Under the pieces are notes generated by a model. It saw nothing but the letters and a program-made list of their open reading frames with translations. It made no database searches and was not told where the DNA came from. From assembly GCF_950023065.1 (NCBI RefSeq), contig NC_088681.1, positions 69,412,836-69,476,835 on the forward strand: DNA of 64,000 nucleotides, in the 5' to 3' direction. The translations under genes were made by a program, and so were the position numbers. Shown here piece by piece: positions 1 through 12,327 of the stretch (positions are counted from its first letter, which is position 1; each line of letters opens with the position of its first letter). Source of the stretch: Planococcus citri. Taxonomy: Eukaryota; Arthropoda; Insecta; Hemiptera; Pseudococcidae.

Positions 1-1975
1 TGATTTCCAGCAAGAAATTTTTTTAAATCTTTCAATTCTGGGAAAAGATAAGGGTTTTGGGTTTGAGTTTAATTACTACTACTACTACTAGTTTAAAATT
101 AAAGCCAAAACTTTGAGAGTCAAAATGTTTCCCAAAGAGACCTACCAAATTTTTTTTCAAATCGAATTTTGCAAGAAGAGATTAATGAACAAAAAATTCT
201 GACCCAAGCTTGACTGAAGAAAAACTTTTGCCAAAAATGAAACTTTTTGCAAAAAAAAAGAAACCAAAAAAAACTTTTCAAAAAGCAGTTAAAATGTAGG
301 ATATCAGGACACACGAGAAATAAGACCGGGCAAAAGTAAGAAAAGCGAGATTAGCAGGACTGTTGGATAACCTGATATTCGACTGGATCATTTTCTTTTT
401 CAAAAAAATCATAACGTCTAAAAATTACCAAAAAAATTTGAATTGAATTTTTTTAATTTTCTGAAAATTTTCTAAGAAAAATCAAGCAATTGAAAATATT
501 TTTTTTAATCTGGCTTTTTTCAGATTCAAACTGTAAGAGTTCAAATCAAAAGATTACTTTGCCGTGTAAGAAGTTGAAAATGCTAAATTTTGCAAAATGT
601 CAACCCTGTCCTGCACGTTTCGATTTTTATGACGATGACGGTATAATGGGATTTGCAGCTTTCCTTAACATCCCCCCCTACTTAAAATGTTTTTGTCAAT
701 TTTGGCAACAAAAAAAAATTAGAATAAAAACGAGTAAAGTAGGATGTTAGACGCCCTGAAATTCGACTGGATCATTTTGTTTGAAAAGAAGAACTTAAAA
801 AGTTGAAAAATCACCAAAAAAACTGTCTTTAAACTTTCTAAATTATCGAAAAATTTACCAAAAATCCGAAAAAAATCTACAAATTGGAAATATTTTTACC
901 AACAAACCCCACGATACGAAATCCATTTCGGACTCGACCTTTATTTTTCGTCTACATCGTCGGAATAAAGCTCTGAATAGACCACATTTATGTACTCATG
1001 ACAATAGAGGTGAGCCAACATATGCAGCCGGGCATTTGGTACAACGAACGCCGCGCAAATAACTCGAGGAAATGTCTTTTCACGAGCACTAATCGCGATT
1101 TCATTCCGCAATATCCGAACGCAATAAGAAATTTCAAAATAGGAAATCCGGCTATTGCGTCGCTAGAGTGGCTGCAACGTGCTTACTGCTTATCGTTAGT
1201 TTTTTTGCCTTCTTTTTGCTTTCGATCGTGTCTGTCCGTGTCTTTGCATCTCGTTCTCTTTCGATTATTCTCGCTCGCTTCATTGTTATTACCAGAGCAG
1301 ACAGCGAAGCGCGGAAATTCTAGTTTGTAGAATGATCGTAGAACGTAGTAGTAGTAGTAGTAGTAGTAGTAGTGATGGTGTTCTGTGCTCTCTCTCCGTT
1401 GAGAATAACTCATTCACCTTTTCGAATTAAACCAACAAAAGGCCGAGACCCTTCGAAAAGAGCAACAAAAAATTTTTTACTTCTTAACCTATTTCCGGTT
1501 TTTTGTTCGCTGCCACAAAAGCCATAGCGTAGGGTGGGTCCATCGTCCATGGCCTGAGCATACTGAGAGCTGTGACGCAGTCACCGAAAGAATCAACGTC
1601 GTTGTCGCTTGTCTCTTTTTGTCCTATATATTTTCACTTCACTACCATATATTCGAGTCGTCTTTTGCTACTGTGTGAAGAAAATATAGTCGATAACGTG
1701 CGAGTGGTCATGCAAGGGAAGTTGAAAAGAAACATTTGTTCGATAAATGAAAGCCGTTCGATTTTTGCTGAAAATATTTCAAAAACACTCCCAAAACTCT
1801 CAGCTTTTCAAAAAAATCAATTTTCCGATATGAAATTAAAAGCATGAAAATCTGTCGGTGAAAAAGCTTGCAAATTGACCTCAAATAAATTTTTTTCCAA
1901 ATTAAAAGACTTTTTTTTTGCCAAAATTATACCAGAAAGGTTCAATTTTTTGACAAAATCGTTGGAAGGTCGCAA
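1..1975. other. gene-free AT-rich stretch with dispersed repeat copies
   Basis: No credible exon is seen. Two diverged copies of a dispersed repeat (about 296-415 and 733-830) share the words GGACTGTTGGATAACCTGATATTCG-like and CTGGATCATTTT; a third copy lies near 9055-9205. From about 900 to 1570 the sequence is less AT-rich and looks single-copy, with a (GTA)n microsatellite. Short frames here, including one reading a tyrosine run through the microsatellite, are low complexity and not supported as genes. Confidence 0.6.
1345..1373 (+). repeat. (GTA)n microsatellite
   Basis: About nine to ten uninterrupted GTA units are visible. Read on the minus strand it would encode a tyrosine run, which explains the spurious frame there. 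Confidence 0.9.
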
Positions 1976-1977
1976 TA

Positions 1978-3663
1978 GTCTGGCATATGACAATAGGAGT
2001 AATTGCACCCCCCCGCCGATCCTCCGGGACAACTTTTTTCTTAAAGGGGACATCCTAAGGAACATTTTAAAGCAAACTTGCCAAAAAAACAGTTGGCCTT
2101 ACTTACAAAATGGCGGCCATTTTGATTGACAGGTCAGCCGAATTCGCAGATTTTGCGTTTTAACTGGGACTTGCACGAACTTTTTCAAACTTTACAAAGG
2201 TAGATCGAAAGATCATGCAAAAATCTATCACCTGTCAAAATTTCAAGTGCTAAAGTGCGTTTTTCGATTTTTGGTGAATTTTTAAAAATCGAATTTAGGG
2301 CAAAAATGAGGGAAAAAATCAAAATTTTACCAAACTGACCAAGAAAGCTGAAATTTGGGATATACCCTATTTTCGACATGATAAAAAGATTGGAAACGGT
2401 TTCAACCCGTTTAGAGCAGTTCTGGAGCCTCCAGCAGCTTTTTGAAACTCGAAATTCCCGTAAAATTCCATCAAATTGGAGTTGTAAAGCTAAAATTTAT
2501 TCAAAAAACTAATTTCAATACGCTACGAAGTACTGCAGGTGGATTTCAAGTCATTTTAGAGCCTCCAACGACTTTTTTGAAAATTACTGGAGCCTCCAGT
2601 ACATTTTTGAAACTTGAAATTTCCCCATAATTTCATCAAACCAAGATGGAGAGTTGAAATTAATTCTACAAACTAATTTCAATACACTACGAAGTTGACT
2701 GCTGGTGAATTTCAAGTCGTTTTGGAGCCTCCAGCAACTTTTTGAAAGGTTGTATGACGGTTTTTTGGAAAATTGAAATTACCTAAAAGTAGCTGGAAGC
2801 TTCAAAACCATTTGAAACCACCATGTAGTCTGCGAAGTAAATTCCAGCTCGCCAACTCCATTTGATAAATAAATGTTGGGGAAATTTCAAGTTTCGAAAA
2901 TCTACTGGAGGCTCCAGTAATTTTCAAAAAAGTAACTGGAGGCTCTAAAATGACTCAAAATCCACCAGATGTCGTTTTCAGAGGGTGTTAAAATATTGGA
3001 GTGTAGAAAAAATTTCAGCTTTCCATCTCCATTTGATGAAATTTTGTGAAAATTTAAAGTTTCAAAAAGTCGCTGGAGGCTTCAAAACGACTTGAAATTC
3101 ACCTGCAGTACTTCGTAGCGTATTGAAATTAGTTTTTTGAATAAATTTTAGCTTTACAACTCCAATGTGATGGCATTTTACAGGAATTTCGAGTTTCAAA
3201 AAGCTGCTGGAGGCTCCAGAACTGCTCTAAACGGGTTGAAACCGTTTCCAATCTTTTTATCATGTCGAAAATAGGGTATATCCCAAATTTCAGCTTTCTT
3301 GGTCAGTTTGGTAAAATTTTGATTTTTTCCCTCATTTTTGCCCTAAATTCGATTTTTAAAAATTCACCAAAAATCGAAAAACGCACTTTAGCACTTGAAA
3401 TTTTGACAGGTGATAGATTTTTGCATGATCTTTCGATCTACCTTTGTAAAGTTTGAAAAAGTTCGTGCAAGTCCCAGTTAAAACGCAAAATCTGCGAATT
3501 CGGCTGACCTGTCAATCAAAATGGCCGCCATTTTGTAAGTAAGGCCAACTGTTTTTTTGGCAAGTTTGCTTTAAAATGTTCCTTAGGATGTCCCCTTTAA
3601 GAAAAAAGTTGTCCCGGAGGATCGGCGGGGGGGTGCAATTACTCCTAATGTCATATGCCGGAC
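1978..3663. mobile_element. FB-family fold-back element, complete copy 1
   Basis: The ends are inverted copies beginning GTCTGGCATATGAC / GTCCGGCATATGAC and are flanked by TA on both sides (1976-1977 and 3664-3665), as in TA-targeting DNA transposons. The arms run roughly 1978-2670 and 2970-3663 and are nearly identical; the same 64-codon chance frame appears in mirror image at 2185-2379 and 3262-3456. Within each arm, in order from the tip, come GCACCCCCCCGCCGATCC, a near-palindrome AAAATGGCGGCCATTTT, and then copies of CTGGAGCCTCCAG set in an internal repeat. No transposase is present, so this is a non-autonomous MITE-like or fold-back element. The high arm identity suggests recent activity or gene conversion between arms. 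Confidence 0.85.
2107..2123. promoter_or_regulatory. AAAATGGCGGCCATTTT near-palindrome in FB arm
   Basis: Seen in the left arm here and inverted at 3518-3534, with variants in most other FB copies (near 12402, 13111, 14841, 44200, 51128 and 63181). Each half matches the known YY1/Pho consensus (AAnATGGCGGC; core GCCAT), in opposite orientations. Binding is only an inference from that match. Confidence 0.35.
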
Positions 3664-3665
3664 TA

Positions 3666-5473
3666 CAATTTATGTCGAAATTGTCAAACAAAGCTGTTTT
3701 TGGCCTACCATTAAAAAGACTTGTAGGTATTTGTACGTGCAGTTTGTCAAAATTCCCCACCCCTCTCCCTAAAAAAACACGTTCGAAGCATCAAGAAATG
3801 ACTAATTTTCGTCTCAATAACGTCTTATAAAACCAAATTTTTTCAAAATTCCAAAAAGTTTGTTGTTTTTTTGACAAAAATTCTCAAAAACACAGTTTTT
3901 TGCCCAAATTATGAAAAGAGACCTCCCTTGTTCTCCTAAAATTGTCAAAATTACCTCCAAGAAAAGTCAAGTTTTTGATCAGAATTTTCAGAAAGTCTCA
4001 TTTCTTGCTAAAACTATCGTAATAAAGTTCTGAATTTTTCCAAGATTACTGAGACATTCCTGATTTTTTGCCAACATTTAGAAAGAATTAATTTCTTGTG
4101 GAACATTCCACGTCAATTCGACTATATGAAGTAATCGACTTTGGAATGCTATTGTATGTAGAAAAATTCGTACACTTTAAAATTTTTGTATTGAAGTGGA
4201 CGCATATCAGCCATGATTTCTGATGCTGATGTGTAGGTATAATTCGATTTTTGTTCATTTTTGGATCAAAATAGGGAAAAAATCAAAATTTTATCGAATT
4301 GACCTAAAACGCTCAATTTTTTAATATGTTGTTCAGCATAAAACGTTGTCCATAATATATTTTTTTCAGAATTTTTGAGAGTCGGAACGATATGAAAATT
4401 ACGTTTTGAAATTTTTCGAGCTAATTTTTTGTTCAAAAAAAAAGTGACAATACTGATTTTTATGATACCACCAAAAAGTCTTTCAAAACCCCTACCTATT
4501 AGAAAAAAAATCAATGTTGGTAGGTATCGCGGTTATCGAGTAATCCACTGCTGAAATGGATGATATTTTAAGTTCACTGAAAACTTTGACACCCCCTGGC
4601 AGCCTTTAAGAAAGAGCTAGAGGGCTGTGATTTGCGCCATTGGTCGTCCCTTCGGAAGGTCATTCTACAGAAAAAAATTTCCAAAAAATCGCCGACTCTC
4701 CTTGCCACTTCTTGGTCGAGTTGACGTGGAATGACCCTACTTCCTTTTTCAACTATTTCCACATCGAGTTTAGAAATCTGAACCGTAACGATGAGAGAAA
4801 AAATGATCTAATGTTTCAATCCCAAAATATTCGCTATTCCCACCGATTCATTTGCTTCTTCCTTGCACGTAGACTATAAGGTAGCATTATGCTAATAAAG
4901 TTGCTAAACAGCGGTGCACCTCTACCTCATCCGCTTAAAAGACGAATTTAACACGCGTCACTCATTTAAGCGAGTTGTCCTCTTGTCACAGCTCGTTTCT
5001 GCTGGCTTACGATATTCGGCGTGCAGTCTGCCAAGCTTGTCCGGCAACGGCAACATTTTAACGAACACCTGTCAACGGAACCGTTTATCGGTTAGTTCAC
5101 GTGCCATCCTCATCCTCGGACACCCTATCCCGCTAGCTGCGATGGTGATGGTGACGGTGGTTTCACCTCACAGCCCTTCTTAATGACCAACCGTACTATA
5201 CGAGGAGTATACCAACCTGTAAATCTTCTAGCGTCATAAATCACACCGGAAAACGGTTATTAAAACTGGCCGCAAAAGATTACTCGATCACCTTTCTCTG
5301 ACCCTGCTACGCTCTTCCTTGACCCTCCGCCACCCGCGCCATGCTCGCAAAATCGCCGCGTTTAACGTCGTATATCACATTACATCTTAAAATTCTTGCA
5401 ATAATGCGCGATTTTCGCCCTCAACACGTATCTCATTTTTGCCATAAATTTTAACGCGTTCGTCCAATCCTAA
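3666..5473. other. gene-free stretch, one degraded FB fragment
   Basis: AT-rich, with no credible exon. About 4240-4330 resembles the interior of the FB arm (AAAATAGGG, AAAATCAAAATTTTA, GAATTGACC). From 4570 to 5470 the composition is more balanced and looks single-copy. An open frame at 4914-5183 has no recognisable domain and I do not call it a gene. Confidence 0.5.
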
Positions 5474-5476
5474 TAA

Positions 5477-6194
5477 CACTAGGCAACAATTTTTGACCTT
5501 CTTTTTGTGTTCGGGTTGAAAATGGGCTCAATCGATAGTTTAGACCCTAAAACAAAAAACAGAGTGGGGATTTTCAATTTGAGTTGTTTTTGTAGTCAGG
5601 AGAGATGATCAAAGTTGCAAAAATGGCTATTTTTGCCCTATTTCACGAGTTTGTAGAGACATCAGTATTATGTTTCAAAAAAATCCAAGGTCATATTCGG
5701 ATTCTACGCACTTTTTTAAGTAAACAATTTCGCCGGATTTTTGATTTTCGAAGTTTCAAGCGCATACGGAAGATTTTTGTTTGTAACATATTTTAAAAGT
5801 CGGAGCGCGCGACGCTGGCGTTACTCCACCACGTAATCGTGGCTCGGAACCGTGTTCGCGCGGGCGAGGCTCTCGCTCTAAGTTTTAAAATATGTTACAA
5901 ACAAAAATCTTCCGTATGCGCTTGAAACTTCGAAAATCAAAAATCCGGCGAAATTGTTTACTTAAAAAAGTGCGTAGAATCCGAATATGACCTTGTTTTT
6001 TTTTGAAATATGATACTGATGTCTCCACAAACTCGTGAAATAGGGCAAAAACGGCCATTTTTGCAACTTTGATCATCTCTCCTGACTACAAAAACAACTC
6101 AAATTGAAAATCCCCACTCTGTTTTTTGTTTTAGGGTCTAAACTATCGATTAAGCCCATTTTCAACCCGAACACAAATATACCGTTGCCTAGTG
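5477..6194. mobile_element. fold-back MITE with CACTAGGCAAC ends (CACTA/EnSpm-like)
   Basis: The 718-bp element begins CACTAGGCAAC and ends GTTGCCTAGTG. TAA lies immediately outside both ends (5474-5476 and 6195-6197), which would be a 3-bp target duplication. The arms (about 5477-5796 and 5880-6194) are inverted copies; translated in mirror image, the 63-codon chance frames at 5605-5796 and 5885-6076 differ at only four residues. The loop (5797-5880) is much more GC-rich, with CGCGCGACG and CGCGCGGGCGAGG. CACTA-type ends with 3-bp duplications are the hallmark of the EnSpm/CACTA superfamily; assignment from ends alone is tentative. No transposase is encoded. Confidence 0.75.
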
Positions 6195-6197
6195 TAA

Positions 6198-7770
6198 TCT
6201 ATTTACAAGCAGAAGCAGAAGCAGTAGGTACCCGGCACAGCTGAAAGTTCGTTCGATTGAAAAACTAAAACTGAATATTTCACGAATGGAATTTTTCCAC
6301 TCGAGCGTTTCGAAAATGGTTCACTTGCGAATCTCTCTTTCTCTCTGACTGTCTCTGTCTATCTCTGCATTCGATAAAGTAATGAATGAAGAAAAGCTCG
6401 AATAATTATTACGCCTTCGAACTGATTTAAATTCTCGTCGTATAATTATTTATTCTCGCCGATAGGACTGGAAACCCTTTAAAATCAAATATAGTAGTCA
6501 AACCCTCGTATAATCGTTGACATTATTATACGAAACACCTTGTACATATTAATTAATCATTCGCTGCGTACTCGTTCATAGGAAAAAAACCTGTTCCCAG
6601 TGATTCTTCTTCCAATATCCCGGAAACTATAGGAGATTATATTTTTTAGAAAAGAATTCACTTACGAACAACCCCCCCCCCCCTGGGCCTCTTTCCCCTC
6701 ACCAAAAGAAAAAACAAAAAAACACCAATCTATACGACGACTACGACGAAACAACACTATTCATAAATTTTCGACTTGGAAATTTGACTGAGGTAGGCTG
6801 CTGCGTTCTGCGCGCGTTTAATATTTATGTCTACGTAAAATATTTTGATAAAAAAAATGATTTTTCAGTTTGCTGCAAAGTGGTGTTGGAAATTTCATAG
6901 CGAAAAATATCGTGTTTCGTTCGGGTAATTTGAAAAGATAGGGTGTCTCCCTATTCAGCGCACAGGTTACGCTTAACCCCTCAATATTTATATCATTTCG
7001 TTGTAATTTTTATCATCTCCGCAAGCTGTACATTTTACCCCATTGTTTCGGAAGCGTTGCCTTCGCCTTCGCCTTTGCGTTTTTCTTCTTTCGCGCGTTG
7101 AGAAATCTCACTCTCGGATGACTCGTTAGAGAAAAGCTATTTTTACGCGTTCAGATATATCTACTCTCGACTGCCGAGTGCGGAGCCGAGCCGCTGATGC
7201 TGGATGCTTTTAAAAAACGATTAATTCCTTTGTAGGGGCATTCGTCCTCGTTAGCCGGAAACGCGGGCCGCAGGGTCCATGTTTTTTCCATGAATTGCGC
7301 TGTGTACGCCATATGGTGTCGGTATTATGGAAATTTTTCTCTTTCTTCGATAAATGCTACGTTCCATTTTCGAAGAGAGTTGCGGTTTACGGGTAGTTCA
7401 CTGGTTGATTCGCGCGTATGCTACAGTATGCCTAACCAGCTGAGTGACTAGATTTCGTGCGTTCGTTCGTCCTTTTTTTTTTTTTGAATTTCAAAATTTA
7501 CTGGTCCTCTTTTTCTTTGGATTTTTCGAGCGTATTTTTTTACGGATAATATGCTTTCAACGAGCAAGTTTATTTAAGAGATTACCCAAAAATATAAATT
7601 TTTGGATGAAAAATCATTGTGCCAGGATCCTAGATTGTTAAGCTCGAGATTAGAAATGCTGAAAGTTCTAAAGTGATAGGTGATTGGGGGGGGGGGTGAT
7701 TCTTGACCGATGGACCTTTCCCAAGTTGAAAAATTTTCTTGCTAAATAAACCCAAACTGAGTTACTCAGT
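6198..7770. other. gene-free, apparently single-copy stretch
   Basis: Mixed composition with pyrimidine-rich runs (about 6335-6370), a C run near 6670 and no repeat family shared with the rest of the window that I can see. No open frame has recognisable protein character. Regulatory content cannot be judged from sequence alone. Confidence 0.45.
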
Positions 7771-7772
7771 TA

Positions 7773-8710
7773 GAGGAGAAGGTACAATTATGGACTCAGG
7801 TACAAATATGGACCCCCCATGGTTTAGTGTACAACCACTAGCGCTATGGTCATGCTGGGTACTAAAAATTATACTAGTAGTGTAGTATCGATGATCCATG
7901 TACTTATTTCGGATCCATGCAAACTTGGGTGTCTCTCATCAGCAATTGTTTTTTTGTGCATTATTTTCTTACCAATGGAAAATTTTACAAGTTTTTCATT
8001 CAGTAACTCATCAACTTCAAATAAAGTTTGGAAAAAAAATTATTAGCGAAGTAAGTAGCTTACAATGTGTACTTTCAAAATATACTTTCATATTTGTCTG
8101 TACTTCAACTGATTTTCATAATTTTTTTCATTTTTCATAAACTGAGCCGATTTTTTGCATGGGTATAAATATGGACCCCTAAATTTTTTTACCTAATTCT
8201 GATTCAATATTTTTTAGAATGTCGAGAAAAGTGTTATTAACAAAGAAGACAAGCCCAAAGTGTCGAAAATGGAACCATGATTTTTTCATTTTTCATAAAC
8301 TTGGCCAATTTTTTGCATGGGTATAAATATGGACCCCTAAATTTTTTTTCATCTAATTTTGATTCAATGGTTTTTAGAATACCGAGAAAAGTGTTATTAA
8401 TAAAGAAGACAAGTCCAAAGCATCGAAAAACATCTTTAAATAAATTTTTGTTCAATTTTCTGACATTTTTATTCATTTTTTGAGGGGGGTCCATATTTGT
8501 ACCCGAGTCCATATTTGTACCATTTTATGTCACTTTTCTAAATTTCAAATTTCTCCGTGAGTTTTCAACAAAAAAAATAATTTTTTTTACACAATATGCT
8601 AGAGTCTTTGGCCTTTCGAATGGTGTACTCGAAAAAAAATTTTGATAATTTTTTCTACCCTTTAAAGCCAAAAATCTAGAGGGGGTCCATATTTGTACCT
8701 TCTCCTCCTC
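7773..8710. mobile_element. TIR element (MITE) with GAGGAGAAGGTAC ends
   Basis: The left end reads GAGGAGAAGGTACAATTATG and the right end is its inverse (CATATTTGTACCTTCTCCTC). TA flanks both sides (7771-7772 and 8711-8712). The word TACAAATATGGACCCCC recurs internally in both orientations (near 7800, 8163, 8322, 8486 and 8676). A block of about 158 bp is duplicated in tandem in the middle. No transposase frame is present. The structure fits a non-autonomous TA-targeting DNA transposon. Confidence 0.75.
8116..8431 (+). repeat. two tandem copies of a ~158-bp unit inside the MITE
   Basis: Copy boundaries are near 8116-8273 and 8274-8431. Both copies carry TTTTTCATAAACT, TTTTTTGCATGGGTATAAAT, TGGACCCCTAAATTTTTTT and GAGAAAAGTGTTATTAA in the same order, with scattered differences, so the duplication is not brand new. 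Confidence 0.8.
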
Positions 8711-9288
8711 TACTATTTCAAGACGGGGAGGGGGTTGCTATCTTACACAAAATTACTCGTAATTTCAGGACCCAAAAACATTTTCATCGATTTTAGGCAT
8801 GACTGATTTTTTTTTTAATTTTTTCCCTGGGGCTTTGGATTACACTGGGCAACACCTTGGAATTTTAGATTGACTATTTTAGCCGAATTTTCCAATAACT
8901 ACACAAAAAATGTGGCTTTTCGAGGTTGGTTATTTTGCCAAAAAATGAAAAAAATAATTTTTCTAAGAAATTGAGACAAAAATTAGTCATTTTTGGATGC
9001 TTTAAACGTGTTTTTTTTTTGGGGAAGAAGATTTTGACAAAAAAAACAGTATGCAAAAGTAGAATAGCAGGACACGGGGGGGGGAACACAGGACCAAAGT
9101 AAGAAAAGCAGGATAAGCAGGACATGTTGGACACCCTGATATTCTACTAGATCATTTTAAAAAATCAAAAAATTGACAAATCACCAGAAAATGTTATTTG
9201 GATTCTTAAAATTGTCAAAAAATTTGGTAAAAAACTAAAAATTCAAGAATAAATCAAGAATCAAATTAAAAATATTTGATTTCAACTT
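8711..9288. other. gene-free stretch with a dispersed repeat copy
   Basis: CACTGGGCAACACC near 8846 resembles the CACTAGGCAAC end of the 5.5-kb element and could be a lone end; support is weak. From about 9055 to 9205 is a third copy of the dispersed repeat also seen at 296-415 and 733-830 (GGACACCCTGATATTC, TAGATCATTTT, AATCACCA). No gene is seen. Confidence 0.45.
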
Positions 9289-9985
9289 ACAAGGGAAGCT
9301 TTTGAGGTGTCCGCCTCCGATTTGAACGCGACCGCGATTTTTGGAAAGAGCATGTTCTAAAACCCCCAAATCATCAGTAAAAACGTTCAAAATAAGTCCT
9401 AAAACTGATATTAACTCCCCAAATCCAAATTTCGCCATTTCCAGCTATTCTGGAGACTCCAGCGCGATTTTTCAATTTCTCCAGAATTTTGAATTTGCTC
9501 CAGGAGGCGTGAATATGAAGTTGGGCTGCTAAAAATCGGGTTGTATGTTATACTCACCTGTTTAACGAATTTATCCACATTTGAGCCGATTCTGGAGCGG
9601 ACACCTCAAGAGTGGTTTTCTGACCAGCTTTTTTTCAAAATAAAAACATTCAAAAATCAAAAATTTCCCGTTTGCGAGAAACTTTTCGAAATTTGCGTGA
9701 ATCGCAGTATTTTGTCATGAACTAACCCCACGAGGGCGAATTTCGCCATTTCCAGCTATTCTGGAGGCTCCAGCGCGATTTTTCAAGTTCTCCAGAATTT
9801 TCAATTTGCTCCAGAAGGCGTGAATATGATGTTGGGCAGCTAAAAATCCAGTTGTGTGTTATACTCGACCTGTTTCACGAATTTATCCACATTTGAGCCG
9901 GTTCTGGAGAGGACACCTCAAGAGTGGGGTTTTGACCAGCTTTTTTCATAATAAAAATATTCAAAAATTGGAGACCGGACGAAGT
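9289..9985 (+). mobile_element. partial copy of second fold-back family
   Basis: It starts with GCTTTTGAGGTGTCCGCCTC and follows the same order of words as the left half of the complete element at 17960-19313: GACCGCGATTTTTGGAAAG, ACATGTTCTAAAAC-like, CTGGAGACTCCAG or CTGGAGGCTCCAG, and GAGCCGATTCTGGAG with CACCTCAAGAGTGG. The CTCCAGAATTTT...GTGAATATGA block occurs twice (about 9430-9620 and 9740-9930). No matching inverted end is seen on the right, so it is incomplete. Confidence 0.7.
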
Positions 9986-12327
9986 GATGTGTCCATGGAA
10001 GGGGGGTGAGACTAGAATTTTCCCAATTTTTTCGCCAGATTTTCTCAACTTTTTGTCCCAGATCTCACTACAGTACTTTTCTTGCCAATTAACTAGATGC
10101 TGTTCGAGAAAATTTTGGAAGAAGGAGTTGAAAAGAAATAATCTGCTGAATAATTTTAAATGTTCAAAAACGATGCTTATTCATAGTTGACAAAAAATTT
10201 AAATTATTTTGTACTAAAATTAAAAATTCACAATTTTTTTGTGAAAAATTGAGGTAAAACAACATCATTCTTAAATTTTTGAGGATACAAAAAGTTGGTT
10301 TTCATGACTTTGATATTTTTCAGTTTTTTGGAAATTAGAATATGGGGTCCGAGGAGAGGGGCAGCAAAAGCTTTCGAAAATTCACACAGGACATAATTTT
10401 TATAATTTCAAAAACAACCAATATTTTGGAAAAAATTATAAATCATTGTTTCTAAATTTTCGGTGAAAAATAGGGCATTTTTTGATATTTCAGCAGAAGT
10501 TGGGACTTTCTGGCAGCTTGGACCGGTTTGCATTATTTGCAGGAACAATTGATTTTTCGGTTGAACTTCTTGAAAGGAGTGAAAACCACATTTTAAGCAT
10601 CTCTATCTTTTAGACATAGAATTTGCTGGGAATCATGGTATAATGAGGGAGGGGGGAGGTCCAGATGGAATTTATCGTATAGAACAAATTTTTACCATTT
10701 TCGCCAATTCTATCAGTATTGAAATTTTGGTTGAAAGATGATAATTTTCAAGTTTTAGTATGACTATTGAGCAATTAGAAAATTGGAAATTTCTTTCGAT
10801 TTCAATTCTTACCTTCGTAGGCAAATTTCGTGATTTTTGGATCATCTTGAAAGGATTTCCCTATACAAAACAACGAATTCATGAATCTATCGCAGACTCC
10901 AACTATCAGTAGCTTAAATTACGTGTTCTTCAAAAATACCCATAATGGAGGTACATCGAGAGTAAAAAATTACACGTACGCTATGCATCGCGCGGCTTAC
11001 ACCACTTCTACGCTCGCATTCGTTTCGCTATACAATCAGTCAAAGAACTTATCCGAGGAAAGAACCTATAACCGTGAACAGATAAAAAAGACCGATACCT
11101 ATAATGCATATAAAAAAAAATAAAAAAAAAATGTTAATTCAAACAAAGAAACAGTAAAATCTTCTGAAATAAATCTACTATAAAGATCGTACAAAGGTCG
11201 TCATACTCAGTCATTCATTCAATGTTTTGTCACATGAATGAATTTCCTTTGTCCGTTTTAATAGACGGAGATGCGAGTTTTTACGTGACACTAAACATTC
11301 GATTATAGATATCTACCTCTTTGTCACTTCATCAGCTACCTCCTCCTCATTTGCTTTATACGCATATCGCCGCCAGTGTGGAAAATCCATGCTAATTAAT
11401 CAACTCGCGATCAGAATTTCGGTCTTAGGCGTCATCATCACAGCTGCAAAGCCAGCGACATTGGCCCATTTCTGTTTCTGTATCATTTTGTTGGATATTT
11501 TTGGGAAAAATTATTTCACATTGCATAGTACTCGTACGAGATCGACGTATTTGTAGTGCCCTCCATTCAATAATACGTACATAAATGTATTTCCTCACCC
11601 CTCGGCGTAGTTTATGTAAAGGTTCTTTTCATCCTCGAATCTCCCACATAAATAAAATACGATCGTGGATCGCGTATAGTCGGTGGAAGTAGATTCACTA
11701 CGAGTATACACGTATAAAAATTAATTTTACTATATCAGTATGGTCGACAAGTCGACATATCTGCTGCGTATGCTTATTGCTTATGCTTATACCCTTCTTT
11801 ATGCGTATACGAGATGTCCGAGTGCGTGACTAAACGTTATGTACACCTACGCCACGCTGTTTAAATAACGCGGCGTGCACGAAGTTGAAAAAAAAAGCAA
11901 CAACAACATCGTAATTAGTATAATTGCGAGTAATTTATCGGTCTTGATACACAGGGTAATCTAGTTGGTACGATTGTTACAATCAATGTTTATTCAGTCT
12001 CATCAACTGTTTAAAATCAACAATACCAATTACCTTCCTGGTAACCACCTGGCTTGTAATTACGATTACCTTCACTATGTCATTCATCGTATCAAAAACC
12101 TGTAATTACCGGCTCATCAAATATTAAAATTCTTCCATATATGTTCGATTATTATTAGAAATGGATACTTTGCCAAATTTGTTTCCTAAATTATGAATAA
12201 TAGGCAAGTATATAAAATGCTGAGATGGAAAAATTCCAGCAAAGTAGCGAATTATTTTGCACATTGAGTAGGAAAATTGACCACATGGATCTCTTCACTG
12301 GGTTCAATAGTTGATCTTTTTTTTCTT
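9986..12327. other. gene-free, apparently single-copy stretch
   Basis: I see no known repeat family and no protein-like open frame in this interval. The open frame at 10881-11123 has no recognisable domain. Microheterogeneous runs such as TACTCGTAC and ACGAGTATACACGTATA occur, as in other single-copy parts of the window. Confidence 0.45.

Noticed and set aside
2185..3456. Mirrored 64-codon open frames giving identical peptides
   Set aside because: They are chance frames in the two inverted arms of the FB element, and similar frames reappear in other copies (14515-14793, 57749-58030). They lack any domain and break in diverged copies.
5605..6076. Mirrored 63-codon frames
   Set aside because: Inverted arms of the CACTA-ended element; not a gene pair.
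8846..8860. CACTGGGCAACACC as a lone CACTA-type end
   Set aside because: Matches the 5.5-kb element end only over about 11 bases with one mismatch, and no partner end was found.
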